Assembly (NCBI GenBank): GCA_973895155.1
Contig: OZ316896.1
Location: 15,686,001-15,750,000, forward strand
Length of the DNA: 64,000 nucleotides
Reading direction: 5' to 3'
DNA from: Marsupella aquatica
Lineage: Eukaryota > Marchantiophyta
Positions 36,394 to 49,489 of the stretch are shown here, piece by piece; the stretch's first letter is position 1; each line of letters opens with the position of its first letter. The notes under the pieces were generated by a model that saw nothing but the letters and a program-made list of their open reading frames with translations, was not told the DNA's origin and searched no databases. The position numbers and the translations under genes are program-made.

Positions 36394-39300
36394 ATGGGTG
36401 GAGCACAGTCTAGCAGCAGCAGCAATCTCTCTGCGGCAGAGGAAGAAGACCGGAAAGAACTGGAGAATAAGCTTCGGGGCACTGGAGACCTGGCCATCCT
36501 TGAACGAGCTTTCTCGAATCTCTCGACATCGTCGTCTAACTCTTCGTCCTCGAATAAGCACCCAGCTATTCGTTCAGACTCTCTACAAGTAAGCAAGACT
36601 CTCCTAAGGTTAGAAATATTTATATTCAGTCTGTCGTCCTGTCCATCACGACGTGGTCAACAAAATGAATCATACCAAGATGTTCAAAAGCCGCTAATCT
36701 AAATTAGATTTAGTTGAGGACACTTCATTACTTGGTGTTGGTATTAACTAAAGAAGTGAATTGCATTATTCTGCCCTGTTTGATGGAATGTTATTACAAG
36801 ACTCCTCACTTTTCTCCCTTTGACTATCGCTTGTGGCGATGTGGAATTGAGTTTTATATGCTTTCGAGGCAGTGAAGAGATTAGAGAACGTTCGAGGGCT
36901 ACTTTGCAATCAAATTCATTTGTGGAGTACGTCCACCGCGGATGATAATTATATCCATTTCTTTTGGTGCAATGAGGTCTCATGGAACATAAGGATGATG
37001 ACGACGTCTGCTATTTCCGGATAACGTGCTAGAGGCCATATTGATCGGAAATACCTGGATTATGCTGAAAAAACCCACCCTCACCTTACACGAACATTAG
37101 TTGAGCAAGTTAGACGAGGGAATACGGATCGTCTTACTCAGCTGATTTGCTTTGGCGCCAGTACAAAAAGCACCGACAAGAGGAGATGTTTTCTTACTCA
37201 ACAATGCAAACAAGTTATCCATGTCTTCTACAAAATCCAAACTATTGAGCCTCAAAATTCTGAACCTAGAATCTACTTTCTGACACTCCCTGCTAAATGT
37301 TACTAACCTGCGTCATGGACGTGATTTTGCAGGCGGTGTTTGCGTTGGCTCCTATTTATATAGATGACTCAACATCTGCGGAACTAGCCCAGGTCACATC
37401 TCATATAGGGCCAGCTATAGTAAAGGAAATCTTTGATACGGAGAACAAGCAAGAGATTAGCTGGGTCCAGCTACTGCAAGGGTTTCAAAAATGCAGTCAG
37501 ACTACAGGAGGAAACGGCTTGAAACTGCTCTTTTCTGTTTTCTCACAAGCGACACAAATTACAAAGGGGCCCTCCCAGCCAAACCTTCTTGAGAAGGCCC
37601 CAGTGGGTTCAGGATCATATTTTGACAGCGTAGGTTATCTTACAGAAGCTCAGTTGAGGGACTTTTTCTGGCTCTGCTGGTTATTGATGTGTTCTAGCAG
37701 GCTTCCAAGGACGACCGGTACTTCAAAACTGCAGGCCTTTCTGCCAAAGGTTGATTCGTTACTTTCGGGGGCTGTAAGTGCTTGTGACATTAGCAAATCC
37801 AAAGATATATCCTCTGAGCAAAGTGGCTTACAAAAGGAGCTGCCTGTAATGGAGATTCAGCCATGGGCGCTTTCAACAACTCCTAGTCTCGGTGGCTGTT
37901 TGCTACAATACATTCGAGCAAAGTTGGACAGAGTAACCACAACCATCCAGGTAGTACTTTGATATTCTCATTAAATTTTTGCAAAGAATCAGATTAAATT
38001 AAGCTTCGGATGTGACATGAGGAGGTTTTCTAAAAGGCGACACAGATTAATCACTGTTTCTGTCATATCTTTGACCAGCAAGTGTTCAGACTTTGCAAAT
38101 CACTTTCCTTTGGTGCTGATTTTTTATGTTTAGGTCAGGTTCAATAGCCTCTGCATTGCACTAAGCTATAACTGATTTTTTATGTTTAGGTCAGGTTCAA
38201 TAGCCTCTGCATTGCACTAAGCTATAACTGCTCGCAGTCCAGTAGAATGACGTTACCCCGAGTCTTTGGAACCGCTTGCACCTAGTTTTCAGTCGTCCTT
38301 CTTCCTCAGCATAATGGTGTGGAGTTTACTTACCTGCTTCTTAAGTTCCTTGCAAGAAAGTGGTGTGGATCATGGTGATCTTTAATGATGTGGGCGATTT
38401 GGTGTTGATTGTGAAGGACTCTGTTGAGGGTGAAGATAGTGAACCTACTGCCACAGAAAATTCTGCTCTAGACGATCCTGACGAGAGTAAAGGGAAAGTA
38501 GATAGCGAAGATATGCCAGACAAACATGCCCTGCTTCTACAATCAGGTGTGGCATGGGCCATCGGACTTACACTCCGGGATACGGCAGCAGAAATACTGT
38601 TCAAGGCTTCATGTGGCTTGACAAGTAGCCCAGAAAGTGATTATCCGAACCTTTTGTACAGGTTCGCCCCTAACTTTTGCAAGCAAGGAAGTCCTGACAG
38701 TCTTAATATATTTGTTTCTGAATTTAATTGAAACTGGACCAAGTGTAATCGCAGTCTCAGTTTTGGCTGTAATCATAACACGTATCTATGCGGACTTGCT
38801 TTTCACAACAAGCTTTGTTTCCTTGACGCAAACAGGTCTTCAGTCCACGGTAGGGGGATGAACAGGTTCTGGACATGCGTGCAAGGGTATGCAGGGCTTA
38901 CTTTATTTCTCATTTCCGCCCACATTACTGACGACGCTTCAACCGGGACCACACACGGACAAGTGTTTATGCTAGGAGCTCTCATCCCTGATGGATTGCA
39001 CAACAAGGAATCGTTCTATGGTGCTTCTGGCTCTTGTCTGTTTTCCTTGGATCCAGTGTTTCTCCCATTGCACTCTACAGGTATTGTCATCAATCCAAGT
39101 TTGGCGAGGAAAACTGTGGCCGGACAACACTTTAAATCAAAGCCTTGACGTGAATTGCTGTGGTCTATTAGTTGGCTATTTTCTTCGGAATAATGATACT
39201 CTTCTTGGCGGAACCTCTCTCGTTTTCCACCTTACAGAGAAACTCGCCAAAACCTTCAGGACAATTTTTGGCTCTGTTAATCTGCCACGTCTCGTTCAGA

Positions 39301-40726
39301 TTCCCTTGAATTTAAAATATAGTCTCGTTTGTATCCATTTCTTACTTTCCCGCTCTAAGGTTTAGAGCTTGAGGAAAGATCGAGCTACTGACGTGGTGGT
39401 AGCACTTTTGATCTCCCTGGTTGATTTACCTTGCTACTTGTGTGAGCTTGGTAGTACGTGATTTCAATCAGGACCTTACACAGAGCTGTGTGACCTTTAC
39501 TAGAACTAATTTGATGATTCTTTTTCTCGGCCATTCATTGTGACTCTATATGCGTTATAGTGTTTTCAAACTGAGAGTTTTTAAATCAACTTGAAATATA
39601 ATGAAAGACGATTTGCGTCACTGGGCAGACTTGTTTACTCTTGAAGGTATGAGACCTAACGCTACAGCCTGTTTGAGTTCCGGTACACTTCAGTTGTTTT
39701 ACTTTTGAATTGGCATTCTGCAGGAAGAGAAAAGAATTTTGTATATAGCCACAAGAATTCTCCTGGTCAAGCGTACAGAGCTCAGCCAAAGCCAGAGGGG
39801 ATTGGCTTTGGAGGAAGTTACAGTAAGGAGAGGATTTGGTTAGATGAGGAGTTTGGAAATTTAACTGTGAGACATCATGCTGTTGATAAGACGTACCAAC
39901 CTGGATCTCTGGTCCCAAATCAAGTAAGAAGGCAGTCCCAGCAGTTAAAATAAGTGTGGTCGACTGATGCACCATTTTATGCGAAGGCAGCATGTTTGGT
40001 GGATGTCAGAGCTATTGGCAAGTATAAGATATTCGTTGTCAATTGTTTAGTGGCAAGAATTTATCTGATGAGACATCTCTTAACCATGGAAGATTTCCAT
40101 ATACGAAAAGGAGGTAAGTCTAGGGACTAATTCCAGGATGTGTTCCTGGATGTGCTGCTGGCAGGGTTATACTGCAACCATTGCAAAAGTTGTAAACATT
40201 GAAGTCTGGGGTCTTGGAGGAAAGAATGCTGACGAGGATCAGGCTAAATTCTTGAAGCGGGAAAACTTGTTTACTGAACAGCGGCGCAAAGTAAGCACTT
40301 CAAATCTACTTTTATCAGCTCCCCAGGACACACAGCAGATTTGTTTTGTAATTTGTCATCTGCTGTTGTTGGTAACATATCCACTACAGTCGTGGACTGA
40401 TCTGATTGTCCTCTTCTCTGTATATTCTGCTTCTCATGACCCCTTCCGTTCTTTTGGTTTCTGTCAGTTGGTGATGACATGGTTGAAAGGTAGCAAAAGT
40501 AACCACTCAATCCTTAGATATTAGAATTTGGTTGATTTACTCCAGCCTCTAAATCTGAAGTTAGTCAACACTTTTCATTTTAGTACGTTTTTGCTTACGA
40601 GTAGCATGGCCGACTTTTTTGTAGGTTGACTTGAAGACAATGTTCGGAACATGGGCGAACTCACCAGAAAAAATGATGATGGACATGGTCTCTGATCCAA
40701 ATGCTCCAGGACGTGAGCAGCAGTAA
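36394..40726 (+). CDS. Plant TLDc domain-containing protein
   Basis: Exons are 36394-36588, 37333-37950, 38417-38661, 38836-39080, 39724-39923, 40165-40290 and 40625-40726 (1731 nt, 576 residues). Exon 3 could instead start at 38357, adding 20 residues in the same frame. The N-terminus MGGAQSSSSS resembles an N-myristoylation signal. Residues 66-271 form a helical-looking region. The C-terminal half is the TLDc domain: GVAWAIGLTLRD, LLYRSSVHGRGMNRFWTCVQ, KNFVYSH, GIGFGGSYSKERIWLDEEF, TVRHHAVDKTYQPGSLVPNQ, IEVWGLGG, then the conserved tail FTEQRRKVDLKTMF and SPEKMMMDM. TLDc proteins are linked to oxidative-stress protection and V-ATPase interaction in other eukaryotes; the plant role is little defined. 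An intronic 56-bp duplication lies at 38116-38227. Confidence 0.92.
38116..38227. repeat. 56-bp tandem duplication in a TLDc intron
   Basis: Two identical 56-bp copies beginning CTGATTTTTTATGTTTAGGT lie in the intron before exon 3. Each carries a TTTAG|GT site that resembles a splice acceptor. Confidence 0.95.
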
Positions 40727-42641
40727 GGGACTGGCGTAGTATTCCAAATTATTCTAAGTCGGTGTACCAGTCAGTTGCATCCAGATCTTTCGGAGTTGGA
40801 ACCTACTCATCTTGCACTTTCGAGAGATATTTCTCCTAATTATCTCCATGCGGTGTATTCTAACCTGAATCCAGTTTCCCACGCTCATTTTGGGAACCAT
40901 CCAAGTATCAACAAAATAAGCTCCAAAGTAAGCATCCCTCCAATCTTCTACCATAGCCCGCTGGTATGCAGAGGATGGGTGCAACATTTCATAAATGTAT
41001 ACATTGTAAAATTGTCATTAGTATTAACTTCAGTGCGTGCTCCTATTTGGAGACCACTGTCGGGACCATGTCTGAAGTAGTTTTTAATCACTTTCAAATT
41101 GACTGGATTTATCAGTGTACATGAGATAGTAGCTACCTAGTTCGTTTGAACTTCTATATCTTCTCTGTAGGTGTTTGGTGTACTACGAAGGACGAAGTGA
41201 GACATGAGATTAGGTGGACTAGGTGGCACACTGAAAAGAAGCCCAAAGCAAAGATAACAGTTTTCTGCAAGAGGGCTCTTCGGTCTTCCTGGTTTTTCTT
41301 CTTTATTGGGTCTCCTGCCTTTGGGAACATGTCTCAGTAATTGGTCATTCTCCTGGGTTGGAGCATTTTGTTCTTTGTCAATGTGTTATATATTGTGACA
41401 TTGCAACTGGTCATGTATGTGATTCTATTTGTAGAAGATTAAGAGTCAAAGCTCATAGCAACTCTGACATAGTACGGTTGTCATGGGTGGAGAAATAGTT
41501 TACCATTTGAATTGTCTTTACGCTTCCCTTTATATTCCTAGCTTTCCTGGGTGGACTTCTTGTGAATTTCCCATAGCCGTACATAACTTCGTGGGAGCTC
41601 TGACCAATATTCCTGATTACAAAAGAGGGTTCTACAAACAAATCATTGCCAGTAAAGAAAAATGAATTTTAGTTCTTTCAAGTTCTTTTCGTCCCTTCAC
41701 TTACTTCAAGGGCGTCAGAAAGGGTTTATAAGGAAAGCCCAAAGTATCTCTTCCTCCAATCAGCCACCCTTATGTTTACTGCAGAGGACAATTGTGAAGT
41801 TTGCCCTACCCTCTCAAGACAGATGCCTGGGACTAAAAAGCCTCCTCTGCTTTGGTCCTACTCCATTGTGTGGCAACATGTCAACACTCAAGTTCCTGCA
41901 TTGATGTTGTGGGGAGGTGATGGTGAGGGACCATTGAAATGGTATATCTAGGTTCCAGTGGTTCATCCAAGTTGTTGGTCAAACAGTGTGGTTCCTTCTA
42001 GGCGTAAGTATTTGGGAAACCTCTTCTATAAGTATTATTCTATATTGAATAGAATCCGCCTAATTTCTTTCCTGTGGAGGTGGATAAAATTGGTAGCACC
42101 AAAGATCAATATTTGATTGGTTCAAATGCCCAACTTTCATAAGTACACATTTCAAGTGGAAAGTAACAAAAGTAACCAAGTTTTGAGTGAGTAGAGTGAA
42201 CCAGGGGGCAATGCCTTTACACACGGTTGGTCAACATGTCCAAATCCCACTGGGCACATGTGTCAAACACTAATATTAAAACTGTAATATTTGCCTATTG
42301 TAAATGTTTAACGAGTTTTTGTGCACATTGTGGGAACAGTGATCCAGACAACGTGTCTTTCGATTTGCCCTCGTTACATTCTTGGTAAGGGGGCATTGCA
42401 TCATAAGTGTACGGCCATTGGACGGGTACAATTTTGCTGACTCTACTCCCTAATCAGGTAGGGAGGGCCTAGAAACCACAGCCAACAAAGGATTCGAGGT
42501 ACTTGACAGTGTCAAAGATCAGACAGATTGTAATGTGTTCATATTGGTGTGCATCAACCACACAACTCAGGGTTTCTGACGAAGAGGCAGTTGCCTTCAA
42601 TGTGTTGAATGTGACCCATTGTTTACTATTGTATCCCACAA

Positions 42642-42935
42642 CCTAGTCGAAATTATTAACCTGCCCAAAAAAATTATCTAATGAGATTGACTTCCATTGT
42701 GTTATGTATATTGGCTTAAATCAATGAGACTAATCTATGATGGCTCTTGATTCACCCATGCTGACCCCCTCCAATTACATTTTCATCCTGTAACTAGTCA
42801 AAATTACTAACTTGCCGGAAAAAATTATTTAATGGTGAGATTGACCTCCATTTTGTGTGTGGATTGGCTTAAATCAATGAGACTAATCTATGATGGGTTT
42901 TCTGTTAACCCTCTCCAACCATATTTTCATCCTGG
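42642..42935. repeat. Tandem duplication of about 150 bp
   Basis: Two diverged copies share CTAGTC(G/A)AAATTA(T/C)TAAC(C/T)TGCC, then AAAAAATTAT(C/T)TAATG, then GGCTTAAATCAATGAGACTA followed by ATCTATGATGG, and end with CCCTCCAA(T/C)(T/C)A(C/T)ATTTTCATCCTG. Confidence 0.85.
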
Positions 42936-43151
42936 ACAAGCCCATCCAACACCCACTGAACCATGGGTGTCAACTAGTGTCTACAAGCATAGACTATCAC
43001 ATTTTGGTCCTCCTCATTTCATCAACTTCTCCCGTTAAGAGGGTTAGCTTGAACAAATTATTAACTTTCATGTGTCTATGTACCAATTGTATGCCATCTC
43101 ACATAAGTCTACTCTCTGGTTAAGTCAACCAAAGTGCACAATGGGGGCAAC

Positions 43152-43213
43152 TTAAATTAAATTTGGGGACAATTAAATTAAATTTGGGGACAATTAAATT
43201 AAATTTGGGGACA
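43152..43213. repeat. 21-bp tandem repeat, three units
   Basis: The unit TTAAATTAAATTTGGGGACA is repeated three times, starting at 43152, 43173 and 43194. Confidence 0.95.
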
Positions 43214-44484
43214 GGACAGGTAGAACAGGTATGAACAAACGAAAACCAAATATGAGAGAGCGTAGCTGCCATCCTTCCAAAGTTTGAAAGAACGAACTTC
43301 ACGAGGTGCAATATCTCGTTACTCTTGCAAGGGGGCAGCCCACAGTCTAAACATTGACCGAGACAAGATTTCTATATTAGCAACGTGCTATAATTTGATG
43401 TTACTAATGATGGTGTTGACCTGTACTCTACAAATGCCCTACACACAATGAAATAGGTCACATAGGGCGTGCAATGTCTGCCCTAGCCCAAACGTTTCTA
43501 GCAGTGCATAATGGTGACCAAATTTAACATAGGGACTCAATTTCTCCTTGCATACGCAGATGAATCTATGATCCAATCAGGAGAATGCCTCTACGGCCAT
43601 GGATCTGACGGGCACTCTTGAGATATTCACTTTGGAGGTGGATTGGAGTGGAGAATGTGACAATGAAGCTGCACGCAGTTACAATGAGCAGTCCTCAACG
43701 ACAGTGAAATCGACTCCTTATCTATAGCAACACAATGCTCCACCAGTGGCTCCTGATCTAAGGAAAGCCTAGTCGTTGCTGTGTAGCTCCATTACCAAAG
43801 TTCACATTAATGATCCAGTATTCGTGGTACACATAAAACTCCCCCGCTCACAACTGCCATGATAAACGTGTACAAATCCGAACCCACTTGCCCTGGACAT
43901 ATCTGGGTACCGCCAGGTGATTGTTGCAAATAATAATATTCAAAACACGCCATACACAAGATGGACTACTCTGAGAAGTAATCTTCGTGATCATTCTACC
44001 TTCACATTCAATTTCTATGTACAGTTCGAGAAAACCTTCACAAAGAGCAGACGCTCCAAGTAAATGACCCAAAAAACAAAGAGAGCTTCAAGCACTAAAT
44101 CTTAACGTTTCTGTCTAGCATGAGTTCTCACCCATCCTTACGGAGCAAAAATGTTATGAGTTTCACATGGAATCATTCTGGAAGAACGAGGGATTAATAA
44201 TCCTAACCTTCCACTGAAAACGGTTATCACCTCCTATTCAAAACAGCATACTCGTCACTGCAACTCCCTGTTCACAGAAGAATCTGGAGCACCTTGCTCC
44301 TTGGCGTTCATATACATGAGAGCTGCAAGGTCTAGTGTGTTCTGTTTACGTCCCTTGCTCCTAGAAACTCCTCCTAAAATGACCTAACACCCCCATCCTC
44401 GCCATTCCAGCTTCTTTTACTGGCGTTTCACGAGATGACAGGTTCTATTATTTCGCCTTGACAAATATGACCACGTTCAATTTT

Positions 44485-46831
44485 TCATACCTTAATTTCC
44501 TCCTTTGCAGCTCTTCCATCGGGAGTATTTGAACTTTGCTCCACCATAGGGAACGGAGAACTTCGATCTACATTGGGATATGCAGAACTTTGACCCCCAC
44601 TTGGCTGTGAAGAGCTTTGACTCGCACTAGCCCCATACGCGTCCATGACAGCCATCAGATCATAATTATCTGTTTTGGGTACTTTGATTTCCAAAAGTCG
44701 GTCCACAGGAGTTCGGCAGATAGGGCAGCGGTTGGTTTGGAACTTTAATACTTTCGCACACTCACTGCACATGCACTGGTACATCCACAATACAATACAT
44801 AATGTTAGAGAACTACAGAAAGAGAGCACAAAGAAGGCTACTGGGGAAGGAACTCAGGTCGACAAAAAACACACGGCTGTACCACTCGGAGTTCCGTAAA
44901 ACAAGCAGAAAATCAAACGCTCATTGAACCCTTCATTGAACCCTTCCTTGAAAACCAAGAATTTCCAAAGAAGGAAGCTGAACACAAGAATTTACCATAT
45001 GACGACATGGTAATACAGTTGTATCTCTGGGCTCAGACATGCAGATGACGCACTCCTTCCCTGCATCGTTGTCCTCAAAACCCGCACCAACTCCACTGCT
45101 CTCAATACCATAAATCTCTTGAAGCTCGTAGTATTTTCCATCAACCCAGAGGGTTTGCCTAACCACTCTGACCTTATAGGTCCCGTCCTCCTTTTTCTCT
45201 ATTACAGCTTGTGTTGTTTGACAATGTACCCACTTCGGTACAGGTGCACCAATTGGAAGCTCATCATACAATGAAAAATTTGCTGGCGGATCCTTCCCTA
45301 ATGTTTCTGTTCTGACAACCAAGGGATAAATAGAATCTTGTCCTTTTGCGAGCTCTCTGTCATCGAACAACGCCAAATTCACCCCAGATCCTGAGGGTTG
45401 TTGAAACTTTTGGACAAGCCCTTTCTCAAAAGGCACACGCGCGACTGTGAATAGATGTGGCTTCTGTGGAGTGAAGCTGCATTGGTCCTCCTTGGAAAAG
45501 AAAAAAATGCTGACACTGCACCCGACATACGACAACGAGGAGAAGTCAGTGAGGACACCAATCATTAACAACATCAACAACAAGAATGTTCAGTCACACA
45601 TTTTGAAGGTCGTTTCACTTCAGTAAACAGGGTCAGGTCGACGCTGGCCGACAATTAGCACGAATCATAGACTTCTACACCCTCCCGTCCGCTAGCAGCA
45701 AGTACTGTGATCACATCGGCCTACATACATATCAACAACACACGACAGCAGGTACCAACTCGGAACAAAACAGTTTGCCTGTCCATTGTACTTGACTCGT
45801 TGCTTAAGGTCTTCTTCCAGAAAGTGGGGGGACACCGGACACCGTGGCAATGAAGGCCGGACCTGAGGGGTCCAGTTGTTTGTCCATCTCTGCCCAATTC
45901 ACTAATTCTTCCCAACTGTTTCCATCTCTGCCCAATTCGCTAATCCCAGACAAGAGACGACACAGAAACGAGAGATCCACATATTGTGTATAGTGTCCAA
46001 AGTAATCAACTTGCTCTATTTGGGTTTCACTGATTCATTCTTTGGGCATGAAACTCCAGCCACAACGCGACGGTGGTGAAAAAGGTAAAGCTACGACGAC
46101 AACTAGCAGATTGAGGCCCTGAACTACTCGCTATAGTAACGACAAATAATTCTGAAAGGCAGCGACAAGTAACAAGACTGAAAGACACGAGAATGATGAC
46201 CATCCCTATCACTTAGCCCTCTGTTCCTTCCAGCTAACTTCTTCGACTGAATTACATCATACAACTCGAATTTCAATCCAGTCTCGAAGTTAATTTGATA
46301 CTCTGTCCGCAATCTCCTAACAATTAAAAAACAAACCTCAAACACCAGAAGTACGTACCAGCCATCAACAGTGGCATCGAAGGAGAAAGCCACCAGATGA
46401 CAGGAGGGATTTTCCTCATCCTTTTCAAGCCGAACAGATGCTTTCTTCAAATTTACATCATTCCGAATCGTGTTCGCTTTCTGAGTCTCCGCGATCGGAG
46501 GCGGAGTGCGTGCTTGAGGTGCCGAGGAGTTCGGGGGCCCGGGCCGGAATCCCTGGGATTGTGGGTTCATCATGTACTGTCCGTTACTTGGCATGTATCC
46601 GTGTTGGTAGAACTGCGGCGGTACCATGGGCGAAGACATCGCCCCGTTGTAATTGGAAGGAGGGAATAAATATGCCGAATTGTGCCCGTTTGAAGGATAG
46701 TGCGCAGGGCCGATGTAGGGAGCATGACTTCCTGGATAGCCCGGTGGCGGGGGTACCATTCGTGGAGGAGGAATGGGGTTCTGGTTGTGCTGTATCCGTC
46801 CATTTCTCCGACTACTTGGGCCGTTTCCCAT
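44485..46831 (-). CDS. LOG2/LUL-type RING E3 ubiquitin ligase
   Basis: Exons on the minus strand are 46831-46359, 45515-44996 and 44775-44485 (1284 nt, 427 residues), with GT-AG introns and matching phases. The protein starts MGNGPSSRR, an N-myristoylation-type start shared by LOG2/LUL ligases. A Pro/Gly/Tyr-rich segment runs to about residue 115. The conserved LUL core follows: [73 protein letters not shown]. The RING-HC finger lies at about 313-350: [18 protein letters not shown], then [20 protein letters not shown], a C3HC4 pattern with an intron between H-M and C-M. A Ser-rich tail ends the protein. Animal relatives are mahogunin-type ligases. A GTATGA donor-like site overlaps the stop codon, so a further 3' exon cannot be excluded. 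Confidence 0.95.
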
Positions 46832-47191
46832 CTAGTCGGTTATTGCACTAGTCCCCCCCAAATCAAATCGAACCCAATCCTGTGAAGTTGAGACCAGTTC
46901 GACAACTGTGAGGAGATGGTAAAATATACAAGCGGTGTGATACGTCTGATCAACCTCGAATCAGAGTCAAACCCAGATCAAACCACTGATCACGTGAAGG
47001 ATACTTGACGATCAGGAAATGTGAAAGGACGAGCCCAAAAGGCTGGCAGAAAGCTTATCCACCCATACTTCGATTCCGCCCTCCTTATTCTCAACCTGAA
47101 CAAGGTCTCATGTCCGTCATCCTCCTCTTCACGATCCAAATTCTCCGCAATCCGACCGACAATTCTGAAAACTTCTCACGATCCCTAATCC

Positions 47192-47246
<55 letters not shown>

Positions 47247-48060
47247 AGACCACAATCAATTGAAGAGACCACACTGAATTGACGAGCCCGTGGGCAGACT
47301 ATTCGAAGCAGCGAACACCAAGACCGCGTCCTATTTGGCAACTCGCGAAGCCTCCTTGTGTCCGGGCGACGAATCCCCTGCAATTCCAGCCTGCTTCCTG
47401 CCAATTCACTTCGTGCACTCCGACACAACCTTGCTACTGAAGCAACCGAACCGAACAGAACCAGACCACAGCACAGCACCAGGAAAGCCAACCACCGTAG
47501 GAGGCCACTCCCACCACGGCAGGCGCTTCCGAAACCCGCAAAACAACAGTGCTGCCTGCTGTCCCTAATCCATCCGCGAAAACTTTCAATTGCCCTTAAA
47601 TTGAGGTCCTCTCCCACCCGTACAACTGTCTGAAAGCAATCAGTCAATGAACCTAACCACCAACCACCACCACCCCCGCCACCGCAGAAGTAGCACAGAA
47701 CGGGAGAGAGTTAGAGAGAGAGAGAGAGAGAGAGTGTTAAAGGCAGAACCCTCGGAGAAAAAATAAATGACGCGACGACCACCGCGAGAAGAGGAAGATG
47801 GTGAGTATGACTTCCTTCGATTATTCGCTTCCCCTTTCGAGAAAGGATGCGATCCACCGACGATTTCTTCGCGTGGAGCACGGCCTTGCTGCGTGCGAGG
47901 AAGGAATGGGAATTGGGAGCGAATCCAACGGAAGGGAAAGACCGATTACGATAAGGAGAGGAGAGGAGAGAAGAGAAGAGGGGAGGAGAGACGAGAAGAG
48001 TGGAGACGACAACAAGTACTGTACTTTCTGCACACACAAACGAAGACGAAGCTGACGGTG
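46832..48060. other. 5' flank of the LUL gene with purine/pyrimidine microsatellites
   Basis: Upstream of the LUL start, 47197-47243 is a CT run, 47707-47735 a GA run and about 47955-48000 a GGAGA/GAGAA-rich stretch. This is typical plant promoter/5' leader composition for the minus-strand gene. The open frames here are compositional and lack motifs. Confidence 0.45.
47197..47243. repeat. CT dinucleotide microsatellite
   Basis: A pure TC run of 47 bases, about 370 bases upstream of the LUL start codon; it reads as GA on the gene's strand. Confidence 0.97.
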
Positions 48061-48063
48061 ACT

Positions 48064-48735
48064 AGGCTCGGCAACACTACGGTAGGCTCGCACATGCCAA
48101 GGCTGACACAGACAAGGCTCCGACACCTAAGGCTCAGGGAAGAGTTGCATGGCGCCCTCACCCTCACAACCCAAAGAAGTTTTGTACTACTGCAGACCCA
48201 AAAGAAGAAGTAAACTAAGACTGGGACTAGGCTTGGCAACTCTATAGTAGGCTTGGACATGCCAAGGCTGACATATACAAGGGTGCCACACCTAAGGCTC
48301 AGAGAGAGAGGTTCCATGACACTGTCACCCTCCCAACCCAAATCAGTGTTGTACTACTGCATACCCGGAAGAAGAAGAAAAAGAAGACTAGAACTAGGCT
48401 CAACAACACTATGGTAGGCTTGGACATGCCAAGGCTGACATACACAAGGCTCAGAGACCTAAGATTCATAGAATTGTTCCATGACACCCTCATCCTCACA
48501 ACCAGAAGAAGTATGTAGTACTGCAAACACAGAAGAAGAAGAAGAAGAAGAAGAAGAAGAATACCCGGACTAGGCTCGTCAATATGGTAGGCTTGGAGAT
48601 GCTAAGGTTGAGATGTACATGGCTTTGACAGGGCTCAAGGATTGGGTTCCATGACACCCTCACCTTCACAACCTGAAAGAAGTGTCGTACTACTAATGCA
48701 GACACCGAAGAAGACAAAGAAGAAAAAGAAAAGAT
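48064..48735. repeat. Four-copy minisatellite, 165-175 bp unit, with GAA tracts
   Basis: Anchors beginning AGGCT(C/T)G(G)CAAC lie at 48064, 48229, 48397 and 48572. Each unit runs through GTAGGCT(C/T)G, ACATGCCAAGGCTGACA, CACCTAAGGCTCA, a TTCCATGACACCCTCACC-like segment and GTACTACTGCA, and ends in a GAAGAA tract of different length. The tract is longest (about nine GAA units) at 48531-48559. The growth in spacing between units largely reflects GAA tract length. Confidence 0.9.
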
Positions 48736-48915
48736 TCTCTCTCTCACTCTTCACATGTACTTTTTCATGAACTATGGATCCTTTAGGAGTTCTCCATCGT
48801 GATGTAATGTGAGATTGAGTGCTCTCAAGTTCTGCATTGTTGTCTAGTCTGCAACCAACAGTTTCTTACAAGTGATATCGGAGATTCGTATTTTGTGACA
48901 GAGCATGGTGGAGTC

Positions 48916-49018
48916 AGACCCAATGACAATTGTTGTAGAGGTAGTGTGTTCTATGTATTTCCCAAAAGACCCGATGACAACTGTTGTAGAGGTAGTGTGT
49001 TTTATGTATTTCCCAAAA
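48916..49018. repeat. 51-bp tandem duplication
   Basis: AGACCC(A/G)ATGACAA(T/C)TGTT and the following GTAGAGGTAGTGTGTT(C/T)TAT occur at 48916 and 48967. Confidence 0.9.
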
Positions 49019-49489
49019 GCACGCCCCAAAGGGCCTAGTTAAACATTGAATCCATCTTTGTCATCAGTAGAGTCCTGAAGATGTAGCACTGGATATTTAT
49101 GTGACAGGCCATTCCAATCTTGACCTTTGGCAGATTTGAGGTTAATGTGTACTCAAATGACCTTGTGTCACAGTTTGGACATAATTTAGTCAACAATTGA
49201 AATTTGGATGCAGGTGTCCAAAGCTCTCAACATGTGGCTTAGGAGCATGTCCAGTGGTCAAGTTGTAGCTATATCAACCAATCAACATAGCAGGTTCAGT
49301 GGGGTCTCAAAACTAGTCTTTTGGTCCTTTTTCTTGAAAAAACTCACAAACACTAATCCCGACTCACAAACAAATTTTAAATATTTTTGTCATTGATAAA
49401 TCATAGACTATGGCTTTTAGCAAGTTCTGGTAATATCATGACTCTGCAGTGCTAGCATGACTACTTGTGCATATTAACAAGAAGATCTT

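Larger units (their letters stand above)
40727..44484. other. Intergenic region between convergent TLDc and LUL genes
   Basis: No exon chain was found. The region should hold the TLDc 3' UTR on the left and the LUL 3' UTR on the right. Visible structures are a 150-bp duplication at 42.64-42.94 kb and a 21-bp tandem repeat at 43.15 kb. Confidence 0.45.

Noticed and set aside
38357-38416. Upstream extension of TLDc exon 3
   Set aside because: It is open and in frame, but its Val/Ile-rich translation looks like intron sequence; I kept the start at 38417 and state the alternative.
47129-47647. A 172-codon minus-strand frame containing a long Arg-Glu repeat
   Set aside because: The repeat is the translated CT microsatellite and the rest shows no motif; it lies in the 5' flank of the LUL gene.
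48064-48735. A CRISPR-like look of regularly spaced repeats
   Set aside because: Whole units are repeated with no unique spacers, and the DNA is plant nuclear; it is a minisatellite.
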